Shown: one piece after another, positions 1-8,263 of the stretch
How positions within the stretch are numbered: position 1 is the stretch's first letter
How the letters are laid out: every line of letters begins with the position of its first letter
Origin: Streptomyces sp. NBC_00461
GTDB taxonomy: Bacteria > Actinomycetota > Actinomycetes > Streptomycetales > Streptomycetaceae
DNA length: 64,000 bases
NCBI RefSeq assembly: GCF_036013935.1
Contig: NZ_CP107902.1
Location: 4,063,001-4,127,000, forward strand
Reading direction: 5' to 3'
Program-made: the position numbers and the translations under genes
The notes under the pieces: model-generated
What the model was told of the DNA's origin: nothing
The model's database searches: none
What the model saw: only the letters and a program-made list of their open reading frames with translations

Positions 1-507
1 GGCGCCCTCGCGACCGGAGTCGACGGGCGCGTCCTGGCACAGGACACCCCCGGTGTCGACCCGGACGGGATGGCCGCGCTCATCGAGAGCGCGCACGGGG
101 CGGCCGTGAAGCTGGCGGACGCCACGGGCCAGGGCGAGCTGCGCGAACTGCTCGTGCGGGGCGTGTACGGCTACGTGGCGACGTACGCGGCGGGCGACGC
201 GGCCGTACTGACCCTGCTCGCCCAGGACCGCGTCAGCCTCGGCCGTCTCCTCCTGGAGGGCCGCAGGGCGGCCGCCCGCATCGGCGAGTTCGGCGACGCC
301 CGCAGGACACCCGCACACCACGCCCGGCCGGCCAGAGAGGCGAAGGAGGCCAAGGCGCCCAAGGACGCCAAGGACCCGAACGCGGCCGAGCCGCAGGCGA
401 CCGAGCCGGAGGCCGGACCGGCCGCCAAGACGGCCGCCGCACGGACCAGAACACCGCGCGCACCCCGCACCACCACCGCCAACGCGCGCACCACCACGGA
501 AAGTTGA
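1..507 (+). CDS. Roadblock/LC7-type protein, 5' end outside window
   Basis: The reading frame is open from base 1, so the N-terminus lies outside the window. About the first 95 visible residues have the look of a Roadblock/LC7 domain, a small alpha/beta fold used in GTPase-regulatory complexes: a strand with GVDGRVLAQD, then a helix with MAALIESAHGAAVKLAD, then strands ending in AQDRVSLGRLL. The last ~50 residues are a low-complexity Lys/Ala/Pro/Glu/Thr tail, probably disordered. The next gene starts 21 bp after the stop with its own ribosome binding site, so the two are likely co-transcribed. The family call is by pattern; the function is not known. Confidence 0.7.
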   Translation, partial: GALATGVDGRVLAQDTPGVDPDGMAALIESAHGAAVKLADATGQGELRELLVRGVYGYVATYAAGDAAVLTLLAQDRVSLGRLLLEGRRAAARIGEFGDARRTPAHHARPAREAKEAKAPKDAKDPNAAEPQATEPEAGPAAKTAAARTRTPRAPRTTTANARTTTES

Positions 508-527
508 GAGGACCGAGGAGCACCGTC

Positions 528-902
528 ATGGCCAATACCGAGACCACACTGAAAGAGGCGCTCGCCTCCATCGAGGGCGCCACCGGCGTCGCACTCGTCG
601 ACTACACCAGCGGCATGGCGCTGGGCACGATGGGCGGCAGCAAGAGCTTCGACCTCAATGTCGCCGCCGCCGGCAACACCGATGTCGTCCGCGCCAAGAT
701 GCGCACCATGGAACACCTCGGGCTCAAGGGCCAGATCGAGGACATCCTGATCACGCTGAGCGACCAGTACCACCTGATCCGCCTGATCAGCGGCCGCGGC
801 GGCAACGGCCTGTTCCTGTACCTGGTGCTCGACGCCAAGCGCTCCAACCTGGCGATGGCCCGCCACCAGCTGAAAGCGATCGAGGCCGATCTGGAGATCT
901 GA
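528..902 (+). CDS. Roadblock/LC7-like small protein
   Basis: This 124-residue protein starts at the ATG at 528, with GAGGAG at 515-520 seven bases upstream. It has the size and pattern of a stand-alone Roadblock/LC7 protein: an amphipathic N-terminal helix (TLKEALASIEGATG), a strand-turn VALVDYTSGMALG, a central helix and C-terminal strands (DQYHLIRLISG, LFLYLVLD). It follows another Roadblock-like gene, which fits a small complex such as those near Streptomyces conservons. The last 20 codons are duplicated immediately downstream with three missense changes (see the repeat at 840-1216), so this copy is the one joined to an intact gene body. Confidence 0.7.
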   Translation: MANTETTLKEALASIEGATGVALVDYTSGMALGTMGGSKSFDLNVAAAGNTDVVRAKMRTMEHLGLKGQIEDILITLSDQYHLIRLISGRGGNGLFLYLVLDAKRSNLAMARHQLKAIEADLEI

Positions 903-1216
903 GCTCACACGAGCGCCGCGGTGCGGCGTCGCGCCCCGCCCGGGGCCGCGTCGCCCGCGGCGATACCCGTGCTGCGGTACGCCCTGACCGCCTTGCCGAC
1001 CGGGCGGCCGCCGCCGGCGGCGAGCCATCGCTCCAACCTGACGATGGCCCGCCACCAGCCGAAAACGATCGAGGCCGATCTGGAGATCTGAGCTCACACG
1101 AGCGCCGCGGTGCGGCGTCGCGCCCCGCCCGGGGCCGCGTCGCCCGCGGCGATACCCGTGCTGCGGTACGCCCTGACCGCCTTGCCGACCGGGCGGCCGC
1201 CGCCGGCGGCGAGCCA
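840..1216. repeat. 189-bp tandem duplication
   Basis: Bases 840-1027 and 1029-1216 are two copies of one unit with a period of 189 bp. The unit holds the last 20 codons plus stop of the Roadblock-like gene and the last ~40 codons of the convergent membrane gene. In the right copy the Roadblock part has three substitutions, all amino-acid changing (Ala to Thr, Leu to Pro, Ala to Thr). The remaining ~127 bp are identical by eye. The live Roadblock end is in the left copy and the live membrane-gene end is in the right copy, so each unit carries one dead gene tail. Confidence 0.95.
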
Positions 1217-1687
1217 GTCGACCCGCACCCACAGCAGCGCACCCTGGGCCCGCTCGCGCTGTCCGAGCCAGGCGGCCTTGAGTCGCAGCCCGGTGCCGCA
1301 TCCGGCGAGCAGCATTCCCCCGGCGGCCGGCACCGCGAACGAGCCGGCCAGCGCGGCCACGAACGCCAGCAGCAGCCACCAGCGGTGCCCGCGGCGCCAG
1401 TTGCGCACGGTGATCGCGCGGTCCTGGAGCACGTCGTGCCTGCCCGCGCGGGCGGCCGACCGGGCGAGGCCGGCGTACCGCCCGCGGCGGGCGCAGGCGA
1501 CGACGGCCGCCGCGACGACGAACAACGCCGCTCCCGCCATGACCCCGATCCGCCGGCCCGTGATCCCCGGCGCCAGCACCCCGACGCCCGCCGCGAACAC
1601 CCCGGCCCACCACAGGGGCGCGGCCCCGGCCCGTACGACGACGGCCACCCGGACCAGTCCCTGGGCTCTGCGATCTCCACGTGCCAC
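1094..1687 (-). CDS. Small membrane protein
   Basis: This 197-residue protein starts at the GTG at 1687; AGGAGG lies on the minus strand at 1694-1699, six bases upstream, and this decided the start over an in-frame ATG further up. Hydrophobic stretches at about residues 18-36, 43-60 and 95-120 suggest two to four membrane segments with a basic N-terminus. The C-terminal region (RVDWLAAGGGRPVGKAVRAY) and the stop lie in the right copy of the tandem duplication; a second copy of this tail remains downstream as untranslated sequence. No recognised family, no function assigned. Confidence 0.7.
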   Translation of the reverse strand: MARGDRRAQGLVRVAVVVRAGAAPLWWAGVFAAGVGVLAPGITGRRIGVMAGAALFVVAAAVVACARRGRYAGLARSAARAGRHDVLQDRAITVRNWRRGHRWWLLLAFVAALAGSFAVPAAGGMLLAGCGTGLRLKAAWLGQRERAQGALLWVRVDWLAAGGGRPVGKAVRAYRSTGIAAGDAAPGGARRRTAALV

Positions 1688-1779
1688 GTTCCGCCTCCTC
1701 GCCGTACGGCACATGCCTTCGGCGGCGCAGGCTAGTGAGCCAACGTGAGACGAGCCTTAAAGCGGCCTCAGTCCTGTCC

Positions 1780-2640
1780 TCACTCCACGAACAGGCCGCG
1801 TGCGGCCGCCCGTGCGTCGAACTCCTCCAGGCGGGCCTGTGCGTCCGGCAGGTCGTCGCACATCGCCTCCAGCAGGACGCGGCCCAGCAGCATCGGCGCG
1901 CAGGCGGTGTCGAAGGCGAGGCCGGTGCCGACGGCGGCGGGCAGGAGGAGATCGGAGACCTTGGCGACCGGTGCGAACGCGGAGTCGGCGACGGTGACCA
2001 CGGTCAGTCCGGCTTCCTTGGCGAAGGCCAGGGTGTCCACCACCTCGCGCGGATGCCGGGGCAGCGCGAAGCAGAGCAGGGCGCTCGCACCGGCCCGTAC
2101 GGCTGCCTCGATGCGGTCGTGGATCATCGTGCCGCCCTCGTTCAGCAGCCGTACGTCCGGATGGACCTTGGCGGCGAAGTAGCCGAAGCCGTAGGCCTGG
2201 GAGGCGGCGGCGCGCAGGCCGAGGACGGGCAACGGGCGGGAGGCGGCGAGAATGCGTCCGGCCTTCTGCACCGGCCGCGGGTCGGCCAGCAGTTCCGCGA
2301 GGTGCCTGAGGTTCTCGATCTCCGCTTCCACGGCCTGCTGGTACTCGTTGTACGAGCCCGCGTCCGCCGCCTGTTCCGCCGGGGCGACCTCGCGCAGGTG
2401 CTTGCGCAGGGCGGGGTAGCCGTCGAAGCCGAGGGCGACGGCGAAGCGGGTCACGGACGGCTGGCTGACCCCGGCGAGTTCGGCCAGCTCGACGCTGGAC
2501 AGGAACGGGACCTCGGCGGCACTGCGCACCATGCTGTGTGCGATGCGCCGCTGGGTCGGCGTCAGCCGGTGCCCCTCGAAGAGCGCCTGCAGCCGCCCCG
2601 CAGGACTGTCCACCACGCTGATGTCCCCCTCCGTGCTCAT
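1780..2640 (-). CDS. RpiR-family transcriptional regulator
   Basis: This 286-residue protein has an N-terminal HTH of the RpiR type (residues ~15-85: LTPTQRRIAHSMV, then LAELAGVSQPSVTRFAVALG with the recognition helix SVTRFAVALGF) and a C-terminal SIS sugar-isomerase-like domain (~125-270). RpiR proteins normally bind a phosphosugar or small metabolite in the SIS domain. The ATG at 2640 overlaps the stop of the upstream lyase gene as ATGA, so translation is probably coupled. The position in the lyase operon and opposite a quaternary-amine transporter suggests it controls both. Its ligand here is unknown. Confidence 0.9.
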   Translation of the reverse strand: MSTEGDISVVDSPAGRLQALFEGHRLTPTQRRIAHSMVRSAAEVPFLSSVELAELAGVSQPSVTRFAVALGFDGYPALRKHLREVAPAEQAADAGSYNEYQQAVEAEIENLRHLAELLADPRPVQKAGRILAASRPLPVLGLRAAASQAYGFGYFAAKVHPDVRLLNEGGTMIHDRIEAAVRAGASALLCFALPRHPREVVDTLAFAKEAGLTVVTVADSAFAPVAKVSDLLLPAAVGTGLAFDTACAPMLLGRVLLEAMCDDLPDAQARLEEFDARAAARGLFVE

Positions 2641-4154
2641 GACTCGTTCCCCCTCCAGATGTCCGTGAACCGGTCCAGCAGTGCGGCCGCCGCCGTCACG
2701 TCGTCCGTGAGCGGCCGGTCGGCCTGGTCCCCGGCCAGCACCGACTCGGCGAGCTCCAGCGCGCGGCACACCGGAAGGTCCGGTTCGGGCCGCAGGCCGC
2801 GCTGGTGCAGCGCCCGTACGGCGGCGACCAGTTCGCAGCCGACGACGAGTCGGAACGCGCGACAGGCGCGCAGCGTCTGACGTGCGGCGAGCGAGGCGAA
2901 GCTGGCCTGTTCCTCGACGCCTCGGGAGAGTACAGCGTGGCCGAGCGACGCGGGAGCGGAGAAGGCCCGCAGGTCGCCGAGGGCGGCCCCGGCGGCGTAC
3001 TCCAGGATCATCACGCCCGAGGAGGCGGGCACGTCGTCGGCGAGGAAGGGGCGCAGACGGGTGAAGCCGGGCTCGTTCAGCGAGGACAGCCGGGAGGTCG
3101 ACAGGCGGGCCACCTGGGTGACGGCCAGCCTGAAGTGGTCCAGGGCGAGGGCGAGCTGGGCCTGGTAGAAGCCGCCGTGGTGGTAGGCCGCCATGTCCTG
3201 GGCGGAGATCAGCGGGTTCTCGGCGGCCGCGTTGATCTCGATCGCCACGACCTCCTCCAGGGCGTCCGCCGCGTCCAGCGCGGGGCCGTGGATCTGGGGC
3301 AGGCAGCGGAAGCCGTACGGGTCCTGGATCCGGCCGAGGGGCGGGGTGGGCCGGTCCGCCGCGCCGATCAACTCCCGCATGCGGCGGGCGACTTCACTGG
3401 AACCCCGGTGCGGGCGGGCAGCGTGCACGGGGGCCGCGTACGCCTCGTGCGAGCCGTCGACGGCCAGCAGGGAGAGGGCGCCGACGACCTGGGTGGCCTG
3501 CACGAGTCCGCGCAGTTCGTGCAGGGCGAGGGCGGACTGGCCGAGGGTGAGGGCGTTGCTGCTGATGAAGGCCAGCGCGTCGTTGTTGTCGAGCTGCTGC
3601 GGCTTGGGCGCGCCCGGCCCCCGCCAGGGGTGTTCGCCGGCGAGTGCCAGTCCCGCCTGGGCGAGGGCGGCGATGTCGCCGGTGCCGACCGAGCCGAACT
3701 CGTTGACGGCGGGGTGGGCGCCGCTCTCCAGCGCCTCGCACAGCGCCGTGACGACGGTGGGCCGCAGGCCCGCACCGCCCGCGAGGAGCTGGTTGGCCCG
3801 GACGGCGATCATGGCCCGCACCTCCCGCGCGGGCAGCTCGTCCCCGATGGCGCCGGCATGGCTGCGCAGCAGTCTGAGGCCGTGCTCGGCGGCCGCCTCG
3901 GTGGGCACGTCCTCGTTCCGGTTGGCGCCGACGCCGGTGGAGCGGCCGTAGACGCGTCCGGTCGCGGCGATCCTGCGGGCGGCGTCCCAGGAGTCCTCCA
4001 CGCGCCGCATCGCCTCGCTCCCGGGGACGGGTCGCGCGGTCCCTTCGGCCAGCCGCACGACGTCCAGGACGCCGAGACCGACCCCGTCGAGGACGATGAG
4101 ACCGGTGCCCCCGGACAACGACATTCGCGACGTGTCCACGATCTGAGACGACAT
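2637..4154 (-). CDS. Histidase/aromatic ammonia-lyase family protein with non-canonical MIO triad
   Basis: The 505-residue protein belongs to the HAL/PAL lyase family. Visible family landmarks are VYGRSTGVGANRNEDV (the Tyr and TGVG loop), NDALAFISSNALTLGQSALA, FRCLPQIHGPALD, NAAAENPLISA and a C-terminal RGVEEQASFASL. The electrophilic MIO cofactor normally forms from Ala-Ser-Gly in GSVGASGD; here the stretch reads GSVGTGDIAALAQ, one residue shorter, giving Gly157-Thr158-Gly159. A normal MIO is therefore doubtful. Size and missing triad resemble what I recall of ergothionases (trimethylamine-eliminating HAL relatives of ~510 residues). It is divergent from an OpuC-type transporter and coupled to an RpiR gene. 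A conventional histidine ammonia-lyase call is possible but not supported by the triad. Start taken at the ATG at 4154. Confidence 0.85.
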   Translation of the reverse strand: MSSQIVDTSRMSLSGGTGLIVLDGVGLGVLDVVRLAEGTARPVPGSEAMRRVEDSWDAARRIAATGRVYGRSTGVGANRNEDVPTEAAAEHGLRLLRSHAGAIGDELPAREVRAMIAVRANQLLAGGAGLRPTVVTALCEALESGAHPAVNEFGSVGTGDIAALAQAGLALAGEHPWRGPGAPKPQQLDNNDALAFISSNALTLGQSALALHELRGLVQATQVVGALSLLAVDGSHEAYAAPVHAARPHRGSSEVARRMRELIGAADRPTPPLGRIQDPYGFRCLPQIHGPALDAADALEEVVAIEINAAAENPLISAQDMAAYHHGGFYQAQLALALDHFRLAVTQVARLSTSRLSSLNEPGFTRLRPFLADDVPASSGVMILEYAAGAALGDLRAFSAPASLGHAVLSRGVEEQASFASLAARQTLRACRAFRLVVGCELVAAVRALHQRGLRPEPDLPVCRALELAESVLAGDQADRPLTDDVTAAAALLDRFTDIWRGNES

Positions 4155-4296
4155 AAGACCCCAATCTCCCCTCAATCCGGACACTCGATCTTGCTCTCCG
4201 AGCATCTGTTACCTCGGATTAACGCGGAACCGTTGACAAGCTATTCAGATACAAAGAACTCTGCATGACGTTATACAGCCGGGCAAGGGACAACTC
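4155..4296. promoter_or_regulatory. Divergent promoter region, lyase versus transporter
   Basis: This 142-bp gap is clearly richer in A+T than its surroundings, mainly at 4201-4280. A TTGACA hexamer on the plus strand is at 4233-4238, but the sequence 17 bp downstream (GAACTC) is a weak -10. An RpiR-type operator would be expected here; I see no convincing long palindrome. Confidence 0.45.
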
Positions 4297-5331
4297 ATGA
4301 TCCAGTTCGATGCGGTCCACAAGCGCTTCCCCAACGGCACGACAGCTGTCCACGACCTCACCCTGGAAATGCCGGAAGGGGGCGTGACCGTCCTCGTCGG
4401 ATCTTCCGGTTGCGGCAAGACGACCACCCTGCGGATGGTCAACCGGATGATAGAGCCGACCTCCGGGACCATCCGGGTCGGCGGCAAGGACGTCACCAGC
4501 CAGGACGCCGCCGAACTGCGCCGCTCCATCGGGTACGTCATCCAGCAGTCGGGCCTGTTCCCGCACCGCACGGTGCTGGACAACATCGCCACCGTGCCGC
4601 TGCTGCTGGGCCACGGCCGCCGCAGGGCCCGCGCGCGGGCGGCCGAACTCCTGGAGACCGTCGGCCTCGCCGCCGACGCGGGCAAGCGCTACCCCCACCA
4701 GCTCTCCGGCGGCCAGCAGCAGCGCGTGGGCGTGGCCCGTGCACTGGCCGCCGACCCGCCCGTCCTGCTGATGGACGAGCCCTTCGGCGCGGTGGACCCG
4801 GTGGTGCGCACCCAGCTCCAGGACGAGCTGCTGCGCCTGCAGAAGGAGCTGAACAAGACCATCGTCTTCGTCACGCACGACGTCGACGAGGCCGTGCGCC
4901 TGGGCGACCAGATCGCGATCTTCCGAACCGGCGGCCACCTCGTCCAGTGCGCCTCCCCCACCGAGCTTCTCGCCCGGCCCGCCGACGACTTCGTGGCCGA
5001 CTTCCTCGGCGCCGAACGCGGCCTCAAGCTGCTGTCGCTGACGACCCTCGCGGCGCTCCCTCAGGGCCCGGCTCCCGAGGGCGGCGCCTGGACCCTCGTC
5101 CTCGACGAGGCGCGCAGGCCGCTGCACTGGGCGGACAAGGACACCGAGGTCCCCGTACGGCCGCTCAGGGACACCGACTCCCTGCTGTCGGCCCTCAACG
5201 AGTCCGTCGCCTCCCCCACCGGCCTGGTCGCCCGCGTCGACACGGACGGCGTCCTCACCGGCGTCACCTCCCGCGACGACATCCACCAGCACGCGGGCCA
5301 GGCGCACACGGAAGCCCGGGTGGCCGCATGA
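4297..5331 (+). CDS. OpuC-type ABC transporter ATP-binding protein
   Basis: This 344-residue ATPase energises import of a quaternary-ammonium or betaine-like compound. Walker A is VGSSGCGKTTTL (~residues 34-45), the ABC signature is LSGGQQQRVGVARALA, Walker B is VLLMDEPFGAVD, and the switch His is in FVTHDVDEAVRLGDQ. A C-terminal extension of ~100 residues ends in a CBS-like segment (PLRDTDSLLSALNE, GVLTGVTSRDDIHQHAG), the arrangement found in OpuA/OpuC/ProV ATPases, where CBS domains sense ionic strength or nucleotides. The start ATG at 4297 follows AAGGGA. The stop overlaps the next start as ATGA. First gene of a four-gene operon. Confidence 0.93.
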   Translation: MIQFDAVHKRFPNGTTAVHDLTLEMPEGGVTVLVGSSGCGKTTTLRMVNRMIEPTSGTIRVGGKDVTSQDAAELRRSIGYVIQQSGLFPHRTVLDNIATVPLLLGHGRRRARARAAELLETVGLAADAGKRYPHQLSGGQQQRVGVARALAADPPVLLMDEPFGAVDPVVRTQLQDELLRLQKELNKTIVFVTHDVDEAVRLGDQIAIFRTGGHLVQCASPTELLARPADDFVADFLGAERGLKLLSLTTLAALPQGPAPEGGAWTLVLDEARRPLHWADKDTEVPVRPLRDTDSLLSALNESVASPTGLVARVDTDGVLTGVTSRDDIHQHAGQAHTEARVAA

Positions 5332-5969
5332 CCATCGACTGGTCGTGGATAGGCGACCACACCGACGACCTCACCAGCCTCACGATCTCCCACCTCCAGG
5401 CCGCGATGACCGCCGTCTTCTTCGGCGTCCTGATCTCGCTCCCGCTCGCGGTGGTCGCCCACCGGGTGCGCCCCCTGCGCGGCTTCCTGCTCGGCTTCTC
5501 GAACATCCTGTTCACGATCCCGTCGATCGCGATCTTCGTGCTCCTGCTGCCGATCAGCGGTCTGACCCGGACCACGACCGTCATCGGCCTGACCGTCTAC
5601 ACCCTGGTCGTGCTGCTGCGGAACACGGTCGAGGGCCTGGACTCGGTCCCCGCGAAAACCAAGGAGGCGGCGAAGGCGATGGGCACGCGCCCCCTGCGCA
5701 CGCTCCTCACCGTCGAGTTCCCGCTCGCGCTCCCCGTGATCATGGCGGGCGTCCGGATCGCGACGGTCATGTCGATCTCCCTGGTCTCGGTCGCCACCTA
5801 CATCGGCGACGGCGGCCTCGGCCAGCTCTTCACCGACGGCTTCCAGCGCAACTTCCCGACCCCGGTGATCGTGGGCGTGGTCCTCACGATCCTCCTCGCG
5901 GTCGTCGCGGACGCCCTGCTGGTGGCCCTCCAGTACGCCCTCACCCCGTGGAAGAGGCGGCGAGCCTGA
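5328..5969 (+). CDS. OpuC-type ABC transporter permease (first)
   Basis: This 213-residue inner-membrane permease of the ProW/OpuCB type has about five membrane segments. The EAA-type cytoplasmic loop that docks on the ATPase is visible around residues 114-135 (KTKEAAKAMGTRPLRTLLTV). The start ATG overlaps the ATPase stop by 4 bp and the stop is one base before the second permease, so the three are translated as a unit. Family members pair with a second permease to make a heterodimeric channel. Confidence 0.93.
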   Translation: MTIDWSWIGDHTDDLTSLTISHLQAAMTAVFFGVLISLPLAVVAHRVRPLRGFLLGFSNILFTIPSIAIFVLLLPISGLTRTTTVIGLTVYTLVVLLRNTVEGLDSVPAKTKEAAKAMGTRPLRTLLTVEFPLALPVIMAGVRIATVMSISLVSVATYIGDGGLGQLFTDGFQRNFPTPVIVGVVLTILLAVVADALLVALQYALTPWKRRRA

Positions 5970-5970
5970 G

Positions 5971-6633
5971 ATGTACGAACTCTTCAAGAACCTCGGCAGC
6001 TGGCTGACCAGCGGCGCCCAGTGGACCGGCCCCGACGGCATCGCCCACCGCCTCGCCGAGCACCTCCAGTACTCGCTCCTCGCGACCCTCATCGCGGCCG
6101 CGATCGGCCTGCCCCTGGGCCTGCTGATCGGCCACACCGGCAAGGGGGCGTTCCTCGCGATCAACCTCTCGTCCTTCGGCCGGGCGCTGCCCACCGTCGG
6201 CCTGGTCGTCCTGGTCTTCCTGGCCGGCGGCCTGTCGATGCTGCCGGTGTACGTGGCCCTCGTCGCCCTCGCGGTCCCGGCGATCGTCACCAACACCTAC
6301 GCAGGCATGACCGCCGTCGACCCGGACGTGAAGGACGCGGCGCGCGGCCAGGGCATGCGCGGCCACCAGGTCCTGTTCCAGGTCGAGCTGCCCCTCGCGC
6401 TCCCCCTGATCATGACCGGTCTGCGCCTCGCCCTCATCCAGGTCGTCGCCACCGCCACGATCGCCGCGTACGTCTCCTTCGGGGGCCTGGGCCGCTACGT
6501 CTTCGACGGCCTCGCCCAGCGCGACCTCGTCCAGGTGCTGGGCGGCGCGGTGCTGGTCGCCGCGGTCGCCGTACTCCTCGACCTGCTCCTGAGCACCCTC
6601 CAGCGCTTCCTCTTCCGCCACCGCACCGCATAG
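5971..6633 (+). CDS. OpuC-type ABC transporter permease (second)
   Basis: This 220-residue protein is the partner permease, with the same ProW/OpuCD layout: about five membrane segments and an EAA-type loop near residues 110-135 (DPDVKDAARGQGMRGHQVLF). It begins one base after the preceding stop and ends 8 bp before the binding-protein gene. Together with the first permease it should form the membrane channel for a quaternary amine or related zwitterion. Confidence 0.93.
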   Translation: MYELFKNLGSWLTSGAQWTGPDGIAHRLAEHLQYSLLATLIAAAIGLPLGLLIGHTGKGAFLAINLSSFGRALPTVGLVVLVFLAGGLSMLPVYVALVALAVPAIVTNTYAGMTAVDPDVKDAARGQGMRGHQVLFQVELPLALPLIMTGLRLALIQVVATATIAAYVSFGGLGRYVFDGLAQRDLVQVLGGAVLVAAVAVLLDLLLSTLQRFLFRHRTA

Positions 6634-6641
6634 GACCCTCG

Positions 6642-7574
6642 ATGAACCGACGCACTCTCCTCGGCGGCCTCTTCGCAGCGGCCTCCGTCCCCGCCCTCTC
6701 CGCCTGCGCCGGCGGCGTCACCTCCCTCGACGGTCAGGGAGGCTCGGCCGGCGGCGGCGGCTCCAGCAAGGGCGGAGTCACCATCGGCACCGCCAACTTC
6801 ACCGAGAACCAGGTCCTGGGCTACCTCTACGCCGCCGTTCTCCAGCAGGCCGGCGTGAAGGTGAAGGTCCGTCCCAACCTCGGCACCCGCGAGATCGTGA
6901 TCCCCGCCCTCAGGAGCGGCGACATCGACCTCCTGCCCGAGTACCAGGGCGCCCTCCTGAACTACCTCGACCCGAAGGCCACGGCCGCGGAGGAGGGCGC
7001 CATGCAGAACGCCCTCGCCCTCGCGCTGCCGAAGGGCCTCCAGATCCTGCCGTACGGCATGGCCGAGGACTCCGACGCCTTCGTCGTCACCCGCCAGACG
7101 GCGAAGAAGTACGGCCTGACCTCCCTCGCCGACCTGAAGAAGCAGAACGGCAAGCTGGTCATAGGCGCGGCCCCCGAGGTGAAGAAGCGCCAGGTGGGCG
7201 CGGTCGGCCTGAAGGAGGTGTACGGCGTCGAGTTCAAGGAGTTCAAGTCGCTCGACTCCGACGGCCCGCTGGTCAAGGGCGCCCTGAAGAAGGGCGATGT
7301 GGACGTGGCGAACCTCTTCACCACCGACACCGACATCGAGGCCAACGACTGGGTGGTGCTGACCGACCCCCTGAACCTGATCCCCAGCCAGCACATCGTG
7401 CCCCTCATCGCCGACCGCAAGTCCGACGACACGGTCCGCAAGGCCCTCGCCAAGCTCGGCAACGTCCTGACCACCGCCCAGCTCACCGAGCTCAACCGCC
7501 AGGTGGACAAGGACAAGAAGGACCCGGAGGACGTGGCGAACGCGTACGCCAAGCAGCACGGCCTCGCGAAGTGA
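6642..7574 (+). CDS. Quaternary-amine ABC transporter substrate-binding lipoprotein
   Basis: This 310-residue lipoprotein has a signal starting MNRRTLLGG with a twin-arginine look, and a lipobox LSAC near residue 22-25; the mature N-terminus is a Gly/Ser linker. The OpuAC/ProX-type fold is marked by TIGTANFTENQVLGYLYA, NLGTREIVIPALRSGDIDLL and PEYQGALLNYL. Such proteins deliver glycine betaine, choline, carnitine or, in the EgtU branch, ergothioneine. The ligand cannot be read from sequence alone. It is the last gene of the operon; the context with a HAL-family lyase argues for a catabolic rather than purely osmotic role. Confidence 0.93.
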   Translation: MNRRTLLGGLFAAASVPALSACAGGVTSLDGQGGSAGGGGSSKGGVTIGTANFTENQVLGYLYAAVLQQAGVKVKVRPNLGTREIVIPALRSGDIDLLPEYQGALLNYLDPKATAAEEGAMQNALALALPKGLQILPYGMAEDSDAFVVTRQTAKKYGLTSLADLKKQNGKLVIGAAPEVKKRQVGAVGLKEVYGVEFKEFKSLDSDGPLVKGALKKGDVDVANLFTTDTDIEANDWVVLTDPLNLIPSQHIVPLIADRKSDDTVRKALAKLGNVLTTAQLTELNRQVDKDKKDPEDVANAYAKQHGLAK

Positions 7575-7744
7575 CCTGAGCCGAGCCGATCAAGAGGCCC
7601 CACCGGCCCGCGCATCGGCCCACCGGCCCGTCGGCCCGCCGGCCCGCTCACGGCGAACCCGACTCCGGACAGGGGGGCTATCCCCAGTGCGGCGAGCGCC
7701 CCGGTTCCTTACCGTGGATTCCCATGACGGGAATGGAGACGGGG

Positions 7745-8173
7745 ATGGACGCGCGGGACGCCGAGGTCAAGAAGGAACTCAACGCCACCCTGCAGGCACG
7801 CAGGGAACTGGGTGAGGAGTACGAGTCCGCGCTGGTCGATTCGTTCCTGGAGAAGGTCGACCAGCGCATCGACGGAGCGGTCGAGCGCCGGGTGCGCAGG
7901 CAGCTCGCCGAGCAGCAGATGGTGGTGGCCCGGGGCTCCCGGGCACCGAAGCCGACGGACTCCTGGAGCGAGCGCTTCGGCTTCGGCATCGTCACGCTGG
8001 TCCTGGCGATCCCGCTGTCCGCGATCGGCGGCGGCATCGCCCATCTGCCCGGCCTGCTCGTCACCTGGGTGGGCATCGTCGGCGTCAACGCCTTCCAGGC
8101 CGTCCGCGCCAACCCCGGCCTGTTCGGCGCCCGCGGCAAGTCCTCGAAGGACGGCGACCGCTGGGAGGAGTAG
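7745..8173 (+). CDS. Conserved membrane protein with N-terminal coiled coil
   Basis: This ~142-residue protein has a charged helical N-terminal half (DARDAEVKKELNATLQARRE through VERRVRRQLAEQ), then a membrane segment or hairpin at roughly residues 80-115 (FGIVTLVLAIPLSAIGGGIA and LPGLLVTWVGIVGVNAFQA) and a short polar tail. The start at 7745 is chosen because GGAG at 7735-7738 sits six bases upstream; in-frame ATGs at 7724 and 7733 would add 4-7 residues but lack a good ribosome site. It is separated by 170 bp from the transporter operon. Function unknown. Confidence 0.8.
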   Translation: MDARDAEVKKELNATLQARRELGEEYESALVDSFLEKVDQRIDGAVERRVRRQLAEQQMVVARGSRAPKPTDSWSERFGFGIVTLVLAIPLSAIGGGIAHLPGLLVTWVGIVGVNAFQAVRANPGLFGARGKSSKDGDRWEE

Positions 8174-8263
8174 CACTCATGCCGCGCACGGCACCCGTAC
8201 CGCCCATGGCACTCAAGGCGCTCATGCCACTCAAGGCCTCGTAGCACTCAAGAAAGAAGTATG

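Noticed and set aside
171..1712. Long minus-strand frame over the first 1.7 kb
   Set aside because: It spans the duplicated region and shadows the Roadblock genes; repeated Gly/Arg text arises from the tandem copies and not from a domain.
2637..4154. Plain histidine ammonia-lyase (hutH) call
   Set aside because: The MIO triad is not Ala-Ser-Gly and the neighbours are not hut genes, so only the family is given and not the symbol.
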